64,000 nucleotides of DNA from Streptomyces sp. PsTaAH-137 (GTDB lineage Bacteria; Actinomycetota; Actinomycetes; Streptomycetales; Streptomycetaceae): positions 310,001-374,000 of the forward strand of contig NZ_QLLY01000005.1 in NCBI RefSeq assembly GCF_003259365.1. Reading direction: 5' to 3'. Below the pieces are notes generated by a model. That model was not told the origin of the DNA, searched no databases, and was given only the letters and a program-made list of their open reading frames with translations. Below, in pieces: positions 51,917 to 60,228 of this stretch. The position numbers and the translations under genes were made by a program. How positions within the stretch are numbered: the first letter of the stretch is position 1; each line of letters begins with the position of its first letter.

Positions 51917-52942
51917 ATGCGTATTGGTGTCCTCACTTCAGGCGGCGACTGTCCCGGCCTGAACGCGGTGATCCGTTCGGTCGTGCACCGGGCCGTCGTC
52001 GACCACGGCGACGAGGTCATCGGCTTCCACGACGGGTGGAAGGGTCTACTTGAGTGCGACTACCGCAAGCTTGACCTGGACGCGGTGGGCGGCATCCTCG
52101 CCCGCGGCGGCACCATCCTCGGCTCCTCGCGGGTGCAGCCCGCCCATCTGCGCGACGGGGTGGACCGGGCCAAGGGGCACGTCGCCGACCTCGGTCTCGA
52201 CGCCATCATCCCGATCGGCGGCGAGGGCACCCTGAAGGCGGCCCGGCTGCTCTCCGACAACGGGCTGCCGATCGTCGGCGTACCGAAGACGATCGACAAC
52301 GACATCGCTGTCACGGACGTGACCTTCGGTTTCGACACCGCCGTCGGCGTCGCGACCGAGGCCCTCGACCGGTTGAAGACGACCGCCGAGTCGCACCAGC
52401 GGGTGCTGATCGTCGAGGTCATGGGGCGGCACACCGGCTGGATCGCGCTGCACTCGGGCATGGCCGCCGGCGCGCACGCCGTCGTCGTGCCGGAGCGCCC
52501 CTTCGACATCGAGGAGCTGGCCGCGAAGGTCGGCGAGCGGTTCGACGCGGGCAAGAAGTTCGCGATCGTCGTCGCCGCCGAGGGCGCCAAGCCGCGCGCC
52601 GGATCGATGGCGTTCGACGAGGGCGTCAAGGACATGTACGGCCATGAGCGCTTCGCCGGGATCGCCCGCCAGCTCTCCATCGAGCTGGAGCAGCGGCTCG
52701 GCAAGGAGGCGCGGCCGGTGATCCTCGGCCATGTGCAGCGCGGCGGCACCCCGACCGCGTACGACCGGGTGCTCGCCACCCGCTTCGGCTGGCACGCCGT
52801 GGAGGCCGTGCATCGCGGGGAGTTCGGGCACATGACCGCGCTGCGCGGCACCGACATCGTGATGGTGTCGCTCGCCGAGGCCGTGGAGACCCTCAAGACG
52901 GTACCCGAGGAGCGGTACGCCGAGGCGGAGTGCGTGCTCTAG
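51917..52942 (+). CDS. pfkA: 6-phosphofructokinase
   Basis: 341 residues starting MRIGVLTSGGDCPGLNAVIRS. The substrate loop is PKTIDNDIAVTDVTFGFD. Position 104 is Gly (GGEGT) and 124 is Lys (PKTIDND): Gly 104 favours ATP, while Lys 124 is found in pyrophosphate enzymes; this mixed pair marks the actinobacterial ATP-dependent group. It phosphorylates fructose-6-phosphate in glycolysis. The upstream in-frame ATG at 51896 would remove the RBS and was not used. Ends in a very strong terminator. Confidence 0.95.
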   Translation: MRIGVLTSGGDCPGLNAVIRSVVHRAVVDHGDEVIGFHDGWKGLLECDYRKLDLDAVGGILARGGTILGSSRVQPAHLRDGVDRAKGHVADLGLDAIIPIGGEGTLKAARLLSDNGLPIVGVPKTIDNDIAVTDVTFGFDTAVGVATEALDRLKTTAESHQRVLIVEVMGRHTGWIALHSGMAAGAHAVVVPERPFDIEELAAKVGERFDAGKKFAIVVAAEGAKPRAGSMAFDEGVKDMYGHERFAGIARQLSIELEQRLGKEARPVILGHVQRGGTPTAYDRVLATRFGWHAVEAVHRGEFGHMTALRGTDIVMVSLAEAVETLKTVPEERYAEAECVL

Positions 52943-52968
52943 CCCCGCGCCTGCCCCCGACCCACCAC

Positions 52969-53008
52969 AGAACTGCCCCCGGCCGATGTCCCGGCCGGGG
53001 GCAGTTCT
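52969..53008 (+). terminator. Strong terminator after pfkA
   Basis: A perfect 17-bp stem (52969-52985 with 52992-53008) with an ATGTCC loop begins 26 bp after the pfkA stop. It is among the two or three strongest hairpins in the window. Confidence 0.88.
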
Positions 53009-53056
53009 AGTCTGGTGGCGCACAATCCGTACGAATCGAGCACCTGGAGCCGGCCG

Positions 53057-54013
53057 ATGGACCACAGCGGGCACGGCATGGACGGCATGGATCTGCCGCC
53101 GTTCACGCTGGGGAACGGCCTTCAATGGTCGGCCGACCCCTTCTTCCTCGTCGGCTGCCTCCTCGCCCTCGCGCTCTACGGGTGGGGCGTCGTGCGCCTC
53201 GCGCGGCGCGGGGACTCCTGGCCGGTGGCCCGTACCGTCTCGTTCGTCGTGGGCGTGCTCACCATCGGTCTGGTGATGTGCACCAAGCTGAACGACTACG
53301 GCATGGTCATGTTCAGCGTGCACATGGTGCAGCACATGGTGATCAGCATGCTGTCGCCGATCCTGCTGCTGATGGGCGCCCCGATCACGCTGGCGCTGCG
53401 GGCGCTGCCGGTGGCGTCGAAACGCGGCAGCAAGGGCCCGCGGGAACTGCTGCTGATGCTGCTGCACAGCCGCTACATGCGGATCATCACGCATCCCGCG
53501 TTCACCATTCCGCTGTTCATCGCGAGCCTCTACGTCCTCTACTTCACACCTCTGTTCGACTTCCTGATGGGGTCGCAGATTGGGCACCTCGCGATGATGG
53601 TGCACTTCCTGGCCGTGGGCGTGGTGTTCTTCTGGCCGATCATGGGCGTGGACCCGGGACCGCACCGGCCCGGCTACGTGATGCGGATGCTGGAGCTCTT
53701 CGCGGGCATGCCCTTCCACGCGTTCTTCGGGATCGCGCTGATGATGGCGAGCACCACGATGGTCGGCACGTTCGAGAACCCGCCGGCCTCGCTGGGCCTC
53801 GATCCGATGGCCGACCAGACGGCCGCCGGCGGTATCGCCTGGGCATTCAGCGAGGTGCCGTCGGTGCTGGTGCTCCTCGCGCTGCTCTTCCAGTGGAAGA
53901 AGTCCGAGGAGCGGCAGGCGCGGCGCAAGGACCGCGCCGCGGACCGGGACGGCGACAAGGAGCTGGAGGCGTACAACGCCTATCTGGCCTCGCTGAACGC
54001 ACGCGGGCAGTAG
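53057..54013 (+). CDS. ctaG: CtaG-type cytochrome c oxidase assembly protein
   Basis: 318 residues from the ATG at 53057 (GGAG seven bases upstream). It opens with MDHSGHGMDGMD, a His/Met cluster that could bind copper outside the membrane, then seven hydrophobic helices with MFSVHMVQHMVISML and HFLAVGVVFFWPIMGVDPGP, hallmarks of the caa3_CtaG family. It helps assemble CuA/CuB of cytochrome c oxidase. An earlier GTG at 53015 overlaps the pfkA terminator and was rejected. Confidence 0.9.
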   Translation: MDHSGHGMDGMDLPPFTLGNGLQWSADPFFLVGCLLALALYGWGVVRLARRGDSWPVARTVSFVVGVLTIGLVMCTKLNDYGMVMFSVHMVQHMVISMLSPILLLMGAPITLALRALPVASKRGSKGPRELLLMLLHSRYMRIITHPAFTIPLFIASLYVLYFTPLFDFLMGSQIGHLAMMVHFLAVGVVFFWPIMGVDPGPHRPGYVMRMLELFAGMPFHAFFGIALMMASTTMVGTFENPPASLGLDPMADQTAAGGIAWAFSEVPSVLVLLALLFQWKKSEERQARRKDRAADRDGDKELEAYNAYLASLNARGQ

Positions 54014-54114
54014 CGCCACGGGCCGTTCCCGGGTGAGGATGGCCTTCTGGCCGCGGCACGGGCGCCGCACAACACCGCCGTACGGCGTCCCGGCTGCCGG
54101 GAGGAGGGTGTGTG

Positions 54115-54273
54115 ATGCCCGGATCCACGAAGACGATGGGCGTGTTCACCGTCGGTGGCCTGGTGGCCGTGACCGCCTACACGGTGGCGCTCGGCAGCAA
54201 CGGCTGGCTCTGGTTCGGCTGGATCGTGCTGGGCCTGATCACGGTGGCGATGGTGGCCTCGCACAACCCCTGA
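54115..54273 (+). CDS. Small membrane protein (52 aa)
   Basis: A 52-codon ORF with an excellent GGGAGGAGGG before its ATG. The product has two hydrophobic segments (VFTVGGLVAVTAYTVAL and LWFGWIVLGLITVAMVA) joined by GSNGW, and a HNP end. GC-rich third positions and RBS support it; homologues of this kind are remembered from other Streptomyces. Function unknown. Confidence 0.75.
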   Translation: MPGSTKTMGVFTVGGLVAVTAYTVALGSNGWLWFGWIVLGLITVAMVASHNP

Positions 54274-54341
54274 CACCCGGCCTGGGCGGGGGTTACTGTG
54301 CGTTCGCTTCCGTAAGTGCTGCATGGGGGAAGGCGACGGCC

Positions 54342-55058
54342 ATGTTCTACCGACTGCTCAAGTACGTGATCCTGGGGCCGCTGCTGCGGCTGATGTTCCG
54401 GCCGCGCATCGAGGGGCTGGAACACGTGCCGGACGAGGGCGCCGCGATCGTCGCGGGGAACCATCTGTCGTTCTCGGACCACTTCCTCATGCCGGCGATC
54501 CTCAAGCGGCGGATCACGTTCCTGGCGAAGGCCGAGTACTTCACCGGGCCCGGGGTGAAGGGCCGGCTCACCGCCGCGTTCTTCCGCAGCGCCGGGCAGA
54601 TCCCGGTCGACCGCTCCGGCAAGGAGGCGGGGCAGGCCGCGATCCGCGAGGGGCTCGGGGTGCTGCGCCGCGGCGAGCTGCTCGGCATCTATCCGGAAGG
54701 CACCCGCTCGCACGACGGCCGCCTCTACAAGGGCAAGGTCGGGGTCGCGGCGATGGCCCTGAAGGCGCAGGTCCCGGTGATCCCGTGCGCGATGATCGGC
54801 ACGTTCGAGGCGCAGCCGCCGGGCCAGAAGATCCCGAGCATGCGCCGGATCACCATCCGCTTCGGCGAGCCGCTGGACTTCGCGCGGTACGCGGGGATGG
54901 ACGGCGAGAAGGCGATCCTGCGGGCGGTCACCGACGAGATCATGTACGCGATCCTGGAGCTGTCCGGGCAGGAGTACGTGGACAAGTACGCGGCGCAGGT
55001 GAAGGCGGAGGCCGAGGAGGTCACGGCCCGGAAGTTCCCGCGGATGCCCTTCGGCTGA
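54342..55058 (+). CDS. plsC: 1-acyl-sn-glycerol-3-phosphate acyltransferase
   Basis: 238 residues from the ATG after GGGGGAAGG. Acyltransferase motif I is NHLSFSDHF (H and D catalytic) near 42, motif III LGIYPEGTRS near 110, motif IV VPVIPCAM near 145. It acylates lysophosphatidic acid to phosphatidic acid at the membrane. Streptomyces have several PlsC-like genes. Confidence 0.92.
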   Translation: MFYRLLKYVILGPLLRLMFRPRIEGLEHVPDEGAAIVAGNHLSFSDHFLMPAILKRRITFLAKAEYFTGPGVKGRLTAAFFRSAGQIPVDRSGKEAGQAAIREGLGVLRRGELLGIYPEGTRSHDGRLYKGKVGVAAMALKAQVPVIPCAMIGTFEAQPPGQKIPSMRRITIRFGEPLDFARYAGMDGEKAILRAVTDEIMYAILELSGQEYVDKYAAQVKAEAEEVTARKFPRMPFG

Positions 55059-55131
55059 GACGCGGGCCGCGCTTCTCTGCGCTGGGCAGAAAACGGTGCG
55101 CCCGCGCCGCTGGTCGCCGTACGGTCCGGGC

Positions 55132-56163
55132 ATGAAGACGGCTTTGGTGATCGGTGCGGCAGGGCAGATCGGGCGACCGGCGGTACGGGCGCTCGCTCAG
55201 GACGGATGGGCGGTGACGGCGGCGTCGCTCGGCGGCGGGCGCGATGCGGACTGGCCCGACGAGGTGCGGTCGGTGCGGCTCGACCGGGAGGACGGTGCCG
55301 CCGTCGCGGCGCTGGTCGGGGACGGCGTCGATCTCGTCGTCGACCTGGTGGCCTTCGGTGCGGCGCACGGGCAGCAGCTCGCGGGGCTCGCCGACCGGAT
55401 CGGGTCGGCGGTCGTCGTCTCCAGTGCCGCGGTGTACGAGGACGAGCAGGGCCGCGGCTTTCACACGCAGGACCAGCCGGACGGCTGGCCGCACTATCCC
55501 GTGCCGATCCCGGAGAGCTGCCGGACGGCGGCGCCGGGGGACGGTTCCCGGGCGCGCAAGGTGCGGATCGAGCAGGACCTCCTCGCGCTCGGCGACCGGC
55601 TGCCGACGACCGTGCTGCGGCCGCCCGCCGTGTACGGCCCGCACTGCCGCACCCCGCGCGAGCTGTACTTCGTGAAGCGGAACCTGGACGGGCGCCGGAC
55701 GCGCGTGCTCGCGTACAACGGCGCGAGCCGCTTCCATCCGGCGAGCGTGCACAACCTGGCGGAGCTGGTGCGGCTGGCCGCGGCCAGGCCCGGCTCCCGG
55801 GTGCTGAACGGGGGCGATCCCGACCATCCCACCGTCGGCGAGATCGGCGCGATGATCGACGCGCTGATGGGTGTGGAGACGGAGTCGGTGCTCGTGGACG
55901 GCCCGCCGCCCGCGCCGAACGTCGGGGACTCCCCGTGGTCGGTGCCGCACTCGCTGATCCTCGACTTGTCGGCCGCCGAGCGCGAACTCGGGTACAAGCC
56001 TGTGACGACCTACGCGGATGCGCTTCCCGAGACCGTCGAGTGGCTGGCCGCGCGGCTGCGTGAGCGGGACTGGCAGGAGGGCTTCCCGAAGATGGTGGCC
56101 GCGTACACGACCGGGATCTTCGACTACGCGGCCGAGGACGCCTGGCTGGCGACGCGCGGATAG
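55132..56163 (+). CDS. NAD-dependent epimerase/dehydratase-family protein
   Basis: 343 residues with the extended-SDR opening MKTALVIGAAGQIGRP. The usual YxxxK active site is not obvious (SSAAVYEDEQGRG follows the VVSS strand), so it may be an atypical or non-catalytic member. Later motifs PPAVYGPHCRTPRE and FHPASVHNLAELV are normal for the family. It lacks a Shine-Dalgarno and may be leaderless. It ends 3 bp before a strong hairpin. Confidence 0.85.
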   Translation: MKTALVIGAAGQIGRPAVRALAQDGWAVTAASLGGGRDADWPDEVRSVRLDREDGAAVAALVGDGVDLVVDLVAFGAAHGQQLAGLADRIGSAVVVSSAAVYEDEQGRGFHTQDQPDGWPHYPVPIPESCRTAAPGDGSRARKVRIEQDLLALGDRLPTTVLRPPAVYGPHCRTPRELYFVKRNLDGRRTRVLAYNGASRFHPASVHNLAELVRLAAARPGSRVLNGGDPDHPTVGEIGAMIDALMGVETESVLVDGPPPAPNVGDSPWSVPHSLILDLSAAERELGYKPVTTYADALPETVEWLAARLRERDWQEGFPKMVAAYTTGIFDYAAEDAWLATRG

Positions 56164-56166
56164 CGG

Positions 56167-56202
56167 AACGGCCCGGCCCCCCCTCGGGGGGGCCGGGCCG
56201 TT
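56167..56202. terminator. Bidirectional terminator
   Basis: A perfect 17-bp stem (56167-56183 with 56186-56202), including seven C:G pairs in a row at the tip, separates the convergent epimerase and peptidase genes. Confidence 0.85.
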
Positions 56203-56215
56203 CGTCAGGCGGCGG

Positions 56216-57835
56216 TCACGGCTTGGGGGTGGCGTGCGGGGTGCACGTCACGTCCTTGCTGTCGACCTTGCCGGTGAGCAGGTACGTGTCGACCCGGTCG
56301 TTGATGCAGGGGTTGGTCAGACCGGTGACACCGTGCGAGCCCGCGTCCTTCTCGGTGATCAGGCGGGAGCCCTTGAACCGCTTGTGCAGCTCGACGGCGC
56401 CCTCGTACGGAGTGGCCGCGTCTCGCTCGGACTGCACGATCAGGACCGACGGCAGACCCTTGCCGGTCCTGACCTCGGTCGGCGTCTGCTGCTTGGTCTT
56501 CCAGGTGGCGCAGGGCAGGTTCATCCACGCGTTGGCCCACGTCATGAACGGGTACTTCTTGTGGAGCTCGGTGTTGTCCCTGTCCCACTTCCGCCAGCTG
56601 GTCGGCCACTTGGCATCCGCGCACTCGACGGCGGTGTAGACCGCGTTGCCGTTCTCCGAGGACGCGTTGCCCGCGGTGTCCGACAGGTCGGGGGCGGCGG
56701 CGTCGATCAGCGCCTGCGTGTCGCCGGCGACGTACTTGCTCCAGACCTGGGCGGTGGGCGCCCACGCGGAGTCGTAGTACGGCGCGCTCTGGAAGAAGCC
56801 GATCAGCTCGGCCGGGCCGAGGACCCCGCCGATGGGATTCTTCTTCGCGGCGGCGCGCAGCGTCTCCCACTGCTGCTGGACCTTGGCGCGGGTGTCGCCG
56901 AGGTGGTAGGTCGCGTCGTTCTTGGCGACCCAGTCCTGCCAGTCCTTCCAGCGGCCCTCGAAGGCGATGTCCTGGTTCAGGTTGGCCTGGTACCAGATGT
57001 TGCTCTTCTCGGGGTTGACGACGCTGTCCACGATCATGCGGCGGACGTGGCCCGGGAAGAGCGTGCCGTAGACGGCGCCCAGGTAGGTGCCGTACGAGAC
57101 GCCCAGGTAGTTGAGCTTCTTCTCGCCGAGCGCGGCACGGATGACGTCGAGGTCGCGCGCGGTGTTCGGCGTCGTCATGAAGGGCAGCATGTCGCCGCTC
57201 TTCTCGTAGCAGCCGTCCGCGTACTCCTTGGCGAGCTTGCGCTGGGCGCGCTTGTCCGCCTCGCTGTCGGGGACCGGGTCGGCCTTGGGGGCCTTGACGA
57301 ACTCCTGCGGGTCGACGCAGGAGATCGGCGCCGAGTGGCCGACGCCGCGCGGGTCGAAGCCGACGAAGTCGTACGCCTTCGAGGTCTTCGCCCACAGCGG
57401 GTTCTTGGTGGTCACCCGGGTCGGGAAGCGCATGCCGGAGCCGCCGGGGCCGCCCGGGTTGTAGACGAGGGCGCCCTGGCGCTCGTCCTGGGTGCCGGTG
57501 CTGACGGCGCGGTCGACGGCGAGCTTGATCTGCTTGCCGAAGGGCTTCGCGTAGTCGAGCGGCACGGTGACGTAACCGCACTGGATCGGCTTGGCCAGAC
57601 CCCAGTCGGCGGGACAGTCCTGCCAGTCGATGCCGTGCTTGGCCGCCCTGGCCGCGGCGATCGCCGCGCCCACGGCCTCGCGGTCGAAGCTGCTCGCGCC
57701 CTTCGAGTGCTGCGCCGAGGCGCTGGCGGACGGGGCGGTGACCGCGCCCGCTATCAGCGCCGCCACGGCGACGGCACCGGCGGAACCGGCCGCCACCCGC
57801 CGTCTGCCGCTTCCCGTCTGTCGAGTCCGTCTCAA
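56216..57835 (-). CDS. Secreted tripeptidyl aminopeptidase-like hydrolase
   Basis: About 539 residues. Start chosen at the TTG at 57835 because GGGAGG sits six bases upstream; ATG at 57853 is the alternative. A signal peptide (RRRVAAGSAGAVAVAALIAG... ASASA) is followed by ALVYNPGGPGGSG (oxyanion region), GFDPRGVGHSAPI, nucleophile GVSYGTYLGA, catalytic Asp in LIVQSERDAATPYEGA, and His in DAGSHGVTG. Length and motifs match the SlpD/SlpE and tripeptidyl-aminopeptidase family of Streptomyces. It is exported and trims peptides outside the cell. Confidence 0.88.
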   Translation of the reverse strand: MRRTRQTGSGRRRVAAGSAGAVAVAALIAGAVTAPSASASAQHSKGASSFDREAVGAAIAAARAAKHGIDWQDCPADWGLAKPIQCGYVTVPLDYAKPFGKQIKLAVDRAVSTGTQDERQGALVYNPGGPGGSGMRFPTRVTTKNPLWAKTSKAYDFVGFDPRGVGHSAPISCVDPQEFVKAPKADPVPDSEADKRAQRKLAKEYADGCYEKSGDMLPFMTTPNTARDLDVIRAALGEKKLNYLGVSYGTYLGAVYGTLFPGHVRRMIVDSVVNPEKSNIWYQANLNQDIAFEGRWKDWQDWVAKNDATYHLGDTRAKVQQQWETLRAAAKKNPIGGVLGPAELIGFFQSAPYYDSAWAPTAQVWSKYVAGDTQALIDAAAPDLSDTAGNASSENGNAVYTAVECADAKWPTSWRKWDRDNTELHKKYPFMTWANAWMNLPCATWKTKQQTPTEVRTGKGLPSVLIVQSERDAATPYEGAVELHKRFKGSRLITEKDAGSHGVTGLTNPCINDRVDTYLLTGKVDSKDVTCTPHATPKP

Positions 57836-57984
57836 GAGAGCCCTCCCGTACATGGATTCGATCATTACGTCGATCGGGTTGCCGACCGGTACGGGGATCC
57901 TGTCGGCTGTGAGCACCCTGAGGACAGTCGCGACGTCCGATCTTTACCAATCCGATAAACGGGATAACTCGCCCCGGTGAGCGG

Positions 57985-58752
57985 TCAGTCGACCAGACGG
58001 AGCAATGCCGCGTCCAGCGTGCGGCGCAGCCGCAGGGCGTCCGGGGCGACCGCGGTGACGAGGACGGCGGGACCCGCGAGCGGGGTGAGCGCGGCCGTGC
58101 CCCGCTCGTCCAGGACCGCGGCGGCCGGCCGGTCCGTCTCGAACTCCGGCCGTACGACGATCAGCTGGCCGAGCGCCCGGTGCCCGGCCAGGACGGCGGG
58201 ACCGTCCCAGCCCCCGGGTGCGCCGGGGCCGCAGGCCAGTTCCTGGTCGAGGAGCGGGCGGCCGGCGCGGTGCACGGTCAGCCGGCTGGTCAGGCGGCCC
58301 GGCTCCTCCCCCACCCGGCCCAGCACCTGCTCCTCGCGCAGCACGAGCCGGGCGCCCGGGGCGAGCTCGGCGCGGGTGGTGACGCGCAGGTCGCTGCCGT
58401 GCGCCGAGATCAACTGCTCGGGCAGCCAGTCGAGGCGGGCGCCGTCGGCGACGGTGATCCTGACGTCGTAGCGGGCCTCGCCCTTGGCCTGTCCGGGCAG
58501 CGCGAGGGTGGCGGCGACGGAGCCGACGTGCAGCCGGGCGCCCTCGTCCGCGCGGGCCTCGACGGTGAAGCGGTCGCCGCCGAGGGGGCCGCTCATCGCG
58601 CCGACGAGCATGACGCGCGCCTCGTCGGCGTGCGCGGCCCGGGTGCGGCGCACGGCGAGCGAGCCCTCGCCCTCCAGAACCGGCAGGGCGGTGCCGCCCC
58701 GCCCGTCGCCGCGGGCGGCGATCCGGGCGGTGGACAGGACACCCGCGGTCAT
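57985..58752 (-). CDS. ureD: Urease accessory protein UreD
   Basis: 255 residues, start ATG sharing one base with the ureG stop (TGATG). UreD signs: PLGGDRFTVEARADEGARLHVGSVAATLALPG and DWLPEQLISAHGSDLRVTTRAEL. UreD binds apo-urease and recruits the UreF-UreG complex for nickel delivery. It is the last gene of ureABCFGD here. Confidence 0.93.
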   Translation of the reverse strand: MTAGVLSTARIAARGDGRGGTALPVLEGEGSLAVRRTRAAHADEARVMLVGAMSGPLGGDRFTVEARADEGARLHVGSVAATLALPGQAKGEARYDVRITVADGARLDWLPEQLISAHGSDLRVTTRAELAPGARLVLREEQVLGRVGEEPGRLTSRLTVHRAGRPLLDQELACGPGAPGGWDGPAVLAGHRALGQLIVVRPEFETDRPAAAVLDERGTAALTPLAGPAVLVTAVAPDALRLRRTLDAALLRLVD

Positions 58753-59429
58753 CACGCCGTCCAGGCCGCGAGCCGGCCGCGCGCCCAGGCGGCCACGTCG
58801 CCGACCCCGCCCTCGGACCGCAACGACTGGAGGACCACGGGCAGTTCGCCGCGCTGCGCCTTGGCGTCCGCGGCCATCCGGCCCAGATCGGAGCCGACGT
58901 ACGGGGCGAGGTCGGTCTTGTTGATGACGAGCAGGTCGGCGGTGGTGACGCCGGGGCCGCCCTTGCGCGGGATGTCGTCGCCGCCCGCGACGTCGATCAC
59001 GAAGATCTGGGCGTCGACGAGCCCCTTGGAGAAGGTCGCGGTGAGGTTGTCGCCGCCGGACTCCACGAGGATGAGGTCGAGCGGCCCGACCTCGTCCTCC
59101 AGGTCCTCGACGGCCTCCAGGTTGGCGGAGATGTCGTCGCGGATGGCGGTGTGCGGGCAGGCGCCGGTCTCCACGGCGGTGATCCGCTCGGGCGGCAGCA
59201 CGGCTTCGCGCAGCAGGAACTCGGCGTCCTCGCGCGTGTAGATGTCGTTGGTGACGACGGCGAGGGACAGTTCGTCGCGCAGGGTGCGGCAGAGCGCGGC
59301 GACGGTGGCGGTCTTGCCGGACCCGACGGGTCCGCCGAGTCCGATGCGCAGGGCGCGCCGGGTTCCGTCGGGCCGCCGGGCGTCGGCGGAGACGGCGGAG
59401 GCTTCGTCGTGGGTGTGTCCCAGGTGCAT
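58752..59429 (-). CDS. ureG: Urease accessory GTPase UreG
   Basis: 225 residues from MHLGHTHDE, a His-containing N-terminus that can hold nickel. P-loop GGPVGSGKT (32-40), nickel-binding CPH motif ([13 protein letters not shown]), Mg motif [15 protein letters not shown] and guanine motif NKTDLAP. It hydrolyses GTP to load nickel on urease. The gene is separated from ureF by 102 bp carrying a dispersed repeat. Confidence 0.96.
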   Translation of the reverse strand: MHLGHTHDEASAVSADARRPDGTRRALRIGLGGPVGSGKTATVAALCRTLRDELSLAVVTNDIYTREDAEFLLREAVLPPERITAVETGACPHTAIRDDISANLEAVEDLEDEVGPLDLILVESGGDNLTATFSKGLVDAQIFVIDVAGGDDIPRKGGPGVTTADLLVINKTDLAPYVGSDLGRMAADAKAQRGELPVVLQSLRSEGGVGDVAAWARGRLAAWTA

Positions 59430-59438
59430 GCTGATCAC

Positions 59439-59531
59439 GGCTCCAGAGATGTGTCTGTTCAGCCCGTCCGGCGTTTGAGGACGAGGCCGTTCAGGCCGAT
59501 AGAGGGGTCCGGGGGCGCAGCCCCCGGGGGT
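59439..59531. repeat. Dispersed Streptomyces intergenic repeat with hairpin, between ureF and ureG
   Basis: The sequence AGCCCGTCCGGCGTTTGAGG (59461-59480) and the following ACGAGGC are a phrase remembered as recurring many times between genes in Streptomyces genomes. It ends in a hairpin, CCGGGGGC/GCCCCCGG (59509-59516/59520-59527) with a GCA loop. It interrupts an otherwise tight operon. Confidence 0.7.
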
Positions 59532-60206
59532 TCAGGACGCGAACAGCCGCACAGGCCAAGCGGCGTGCGTCTCCGCGCCGATCTCCAGCAGCGGAGCGCT
59601 TCCGGCGGGCAGGGCGTCGACCCCGAGGTCGACGGCTCGTCTCGCCGCGTCCACGGCGTCGGCGACGACCCGGTCGAGATCCGGCGCGAGCCGCGCCAGG
59701 GCCCCGGTCGCGTCGAACGGGTCGAGGCTCAGCAGCCGCACGACGGCGGTCGCGGGCCCGCTGATTCCCTCGTACGCGGAGCAGTACGCGGCGTCCTCGG
59801 GCCCGAGTCCGGCGGCCCGGGCGGTGAGCCCGAGCACCACCGGCTGGTGGGCGCCCTTGGGGAATTGCTGCGCCAGGGCGTCGAGTTCGGGGTGCGGCCA
59901 GGTGGCGCGGGCAGCCCGCATGAGCTGCCGGCCGAGCTTGCGGGCGGCGACCCGCAGCGCGGCCGAGGGAGTCCTGGCGTCGGCGGCCGCGTCGAGGGCG
60001 ACCGGGTCGACGCCGAGCGCCGCCGCCGCGGCGAGGGCCGCCGAGACGGCCCCGCTGGTGTGCAGCCGGCCTCGGCAGAACTCCTCCAGGCTCGCACCGC
60101 CCGTGATGCGGCCCGCCTTCACCGCGGCCTCCGCCCCGCCGGAGTGGGCGTGCCCTCCGGCGGGGAAGCGGCCGTCGGCCAGGACGAGCAGGGTCGCGCG
60201 TGTCAT
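59532..60206 (-). CDS. ureF: Urease accessory protein UreF
   Basis: 224 residues, all-helical. UreF segments are present: LLVLADGRFPAGGHAHSGGAEAAV at the start and GISGPATAVVRLLSLDP near 150. UreF links UreD to UreG and checks nickel transfer. The end abuts a dispersed repeat rather than the next gene. Confidence 0.93.
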   Translation of the reverse strand: MTRATLLVLADGRFPAGGHAHSGGAEAAVKAGRITGGASLEEFCRGRLHTSGAVSAALAAAAALGVDPVALDAAADARTPSAALRVAARKLGRQLMRAARATWPHPELDALAQQFPKGAHQPVVLGLTARAAGLGPEDAAYCSAYEGISGPATAVVRLLSLDPFDATGALARLAPDLDRVVADAVDAARRAVDLGVDALPAGSAPLLEIGAETHAAWPVRLFAS

Positions 60207-60228
60207 CGGATACGTACCCGTTCCGTGC

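Noticed and set aside
53015-53056. Longer CtaG starting at GTG 53015
   Set aside because: It would begin 7 bp after the pfkA terminator without RBS and add no family-conserved residues; ATG 53057 has GGAG.
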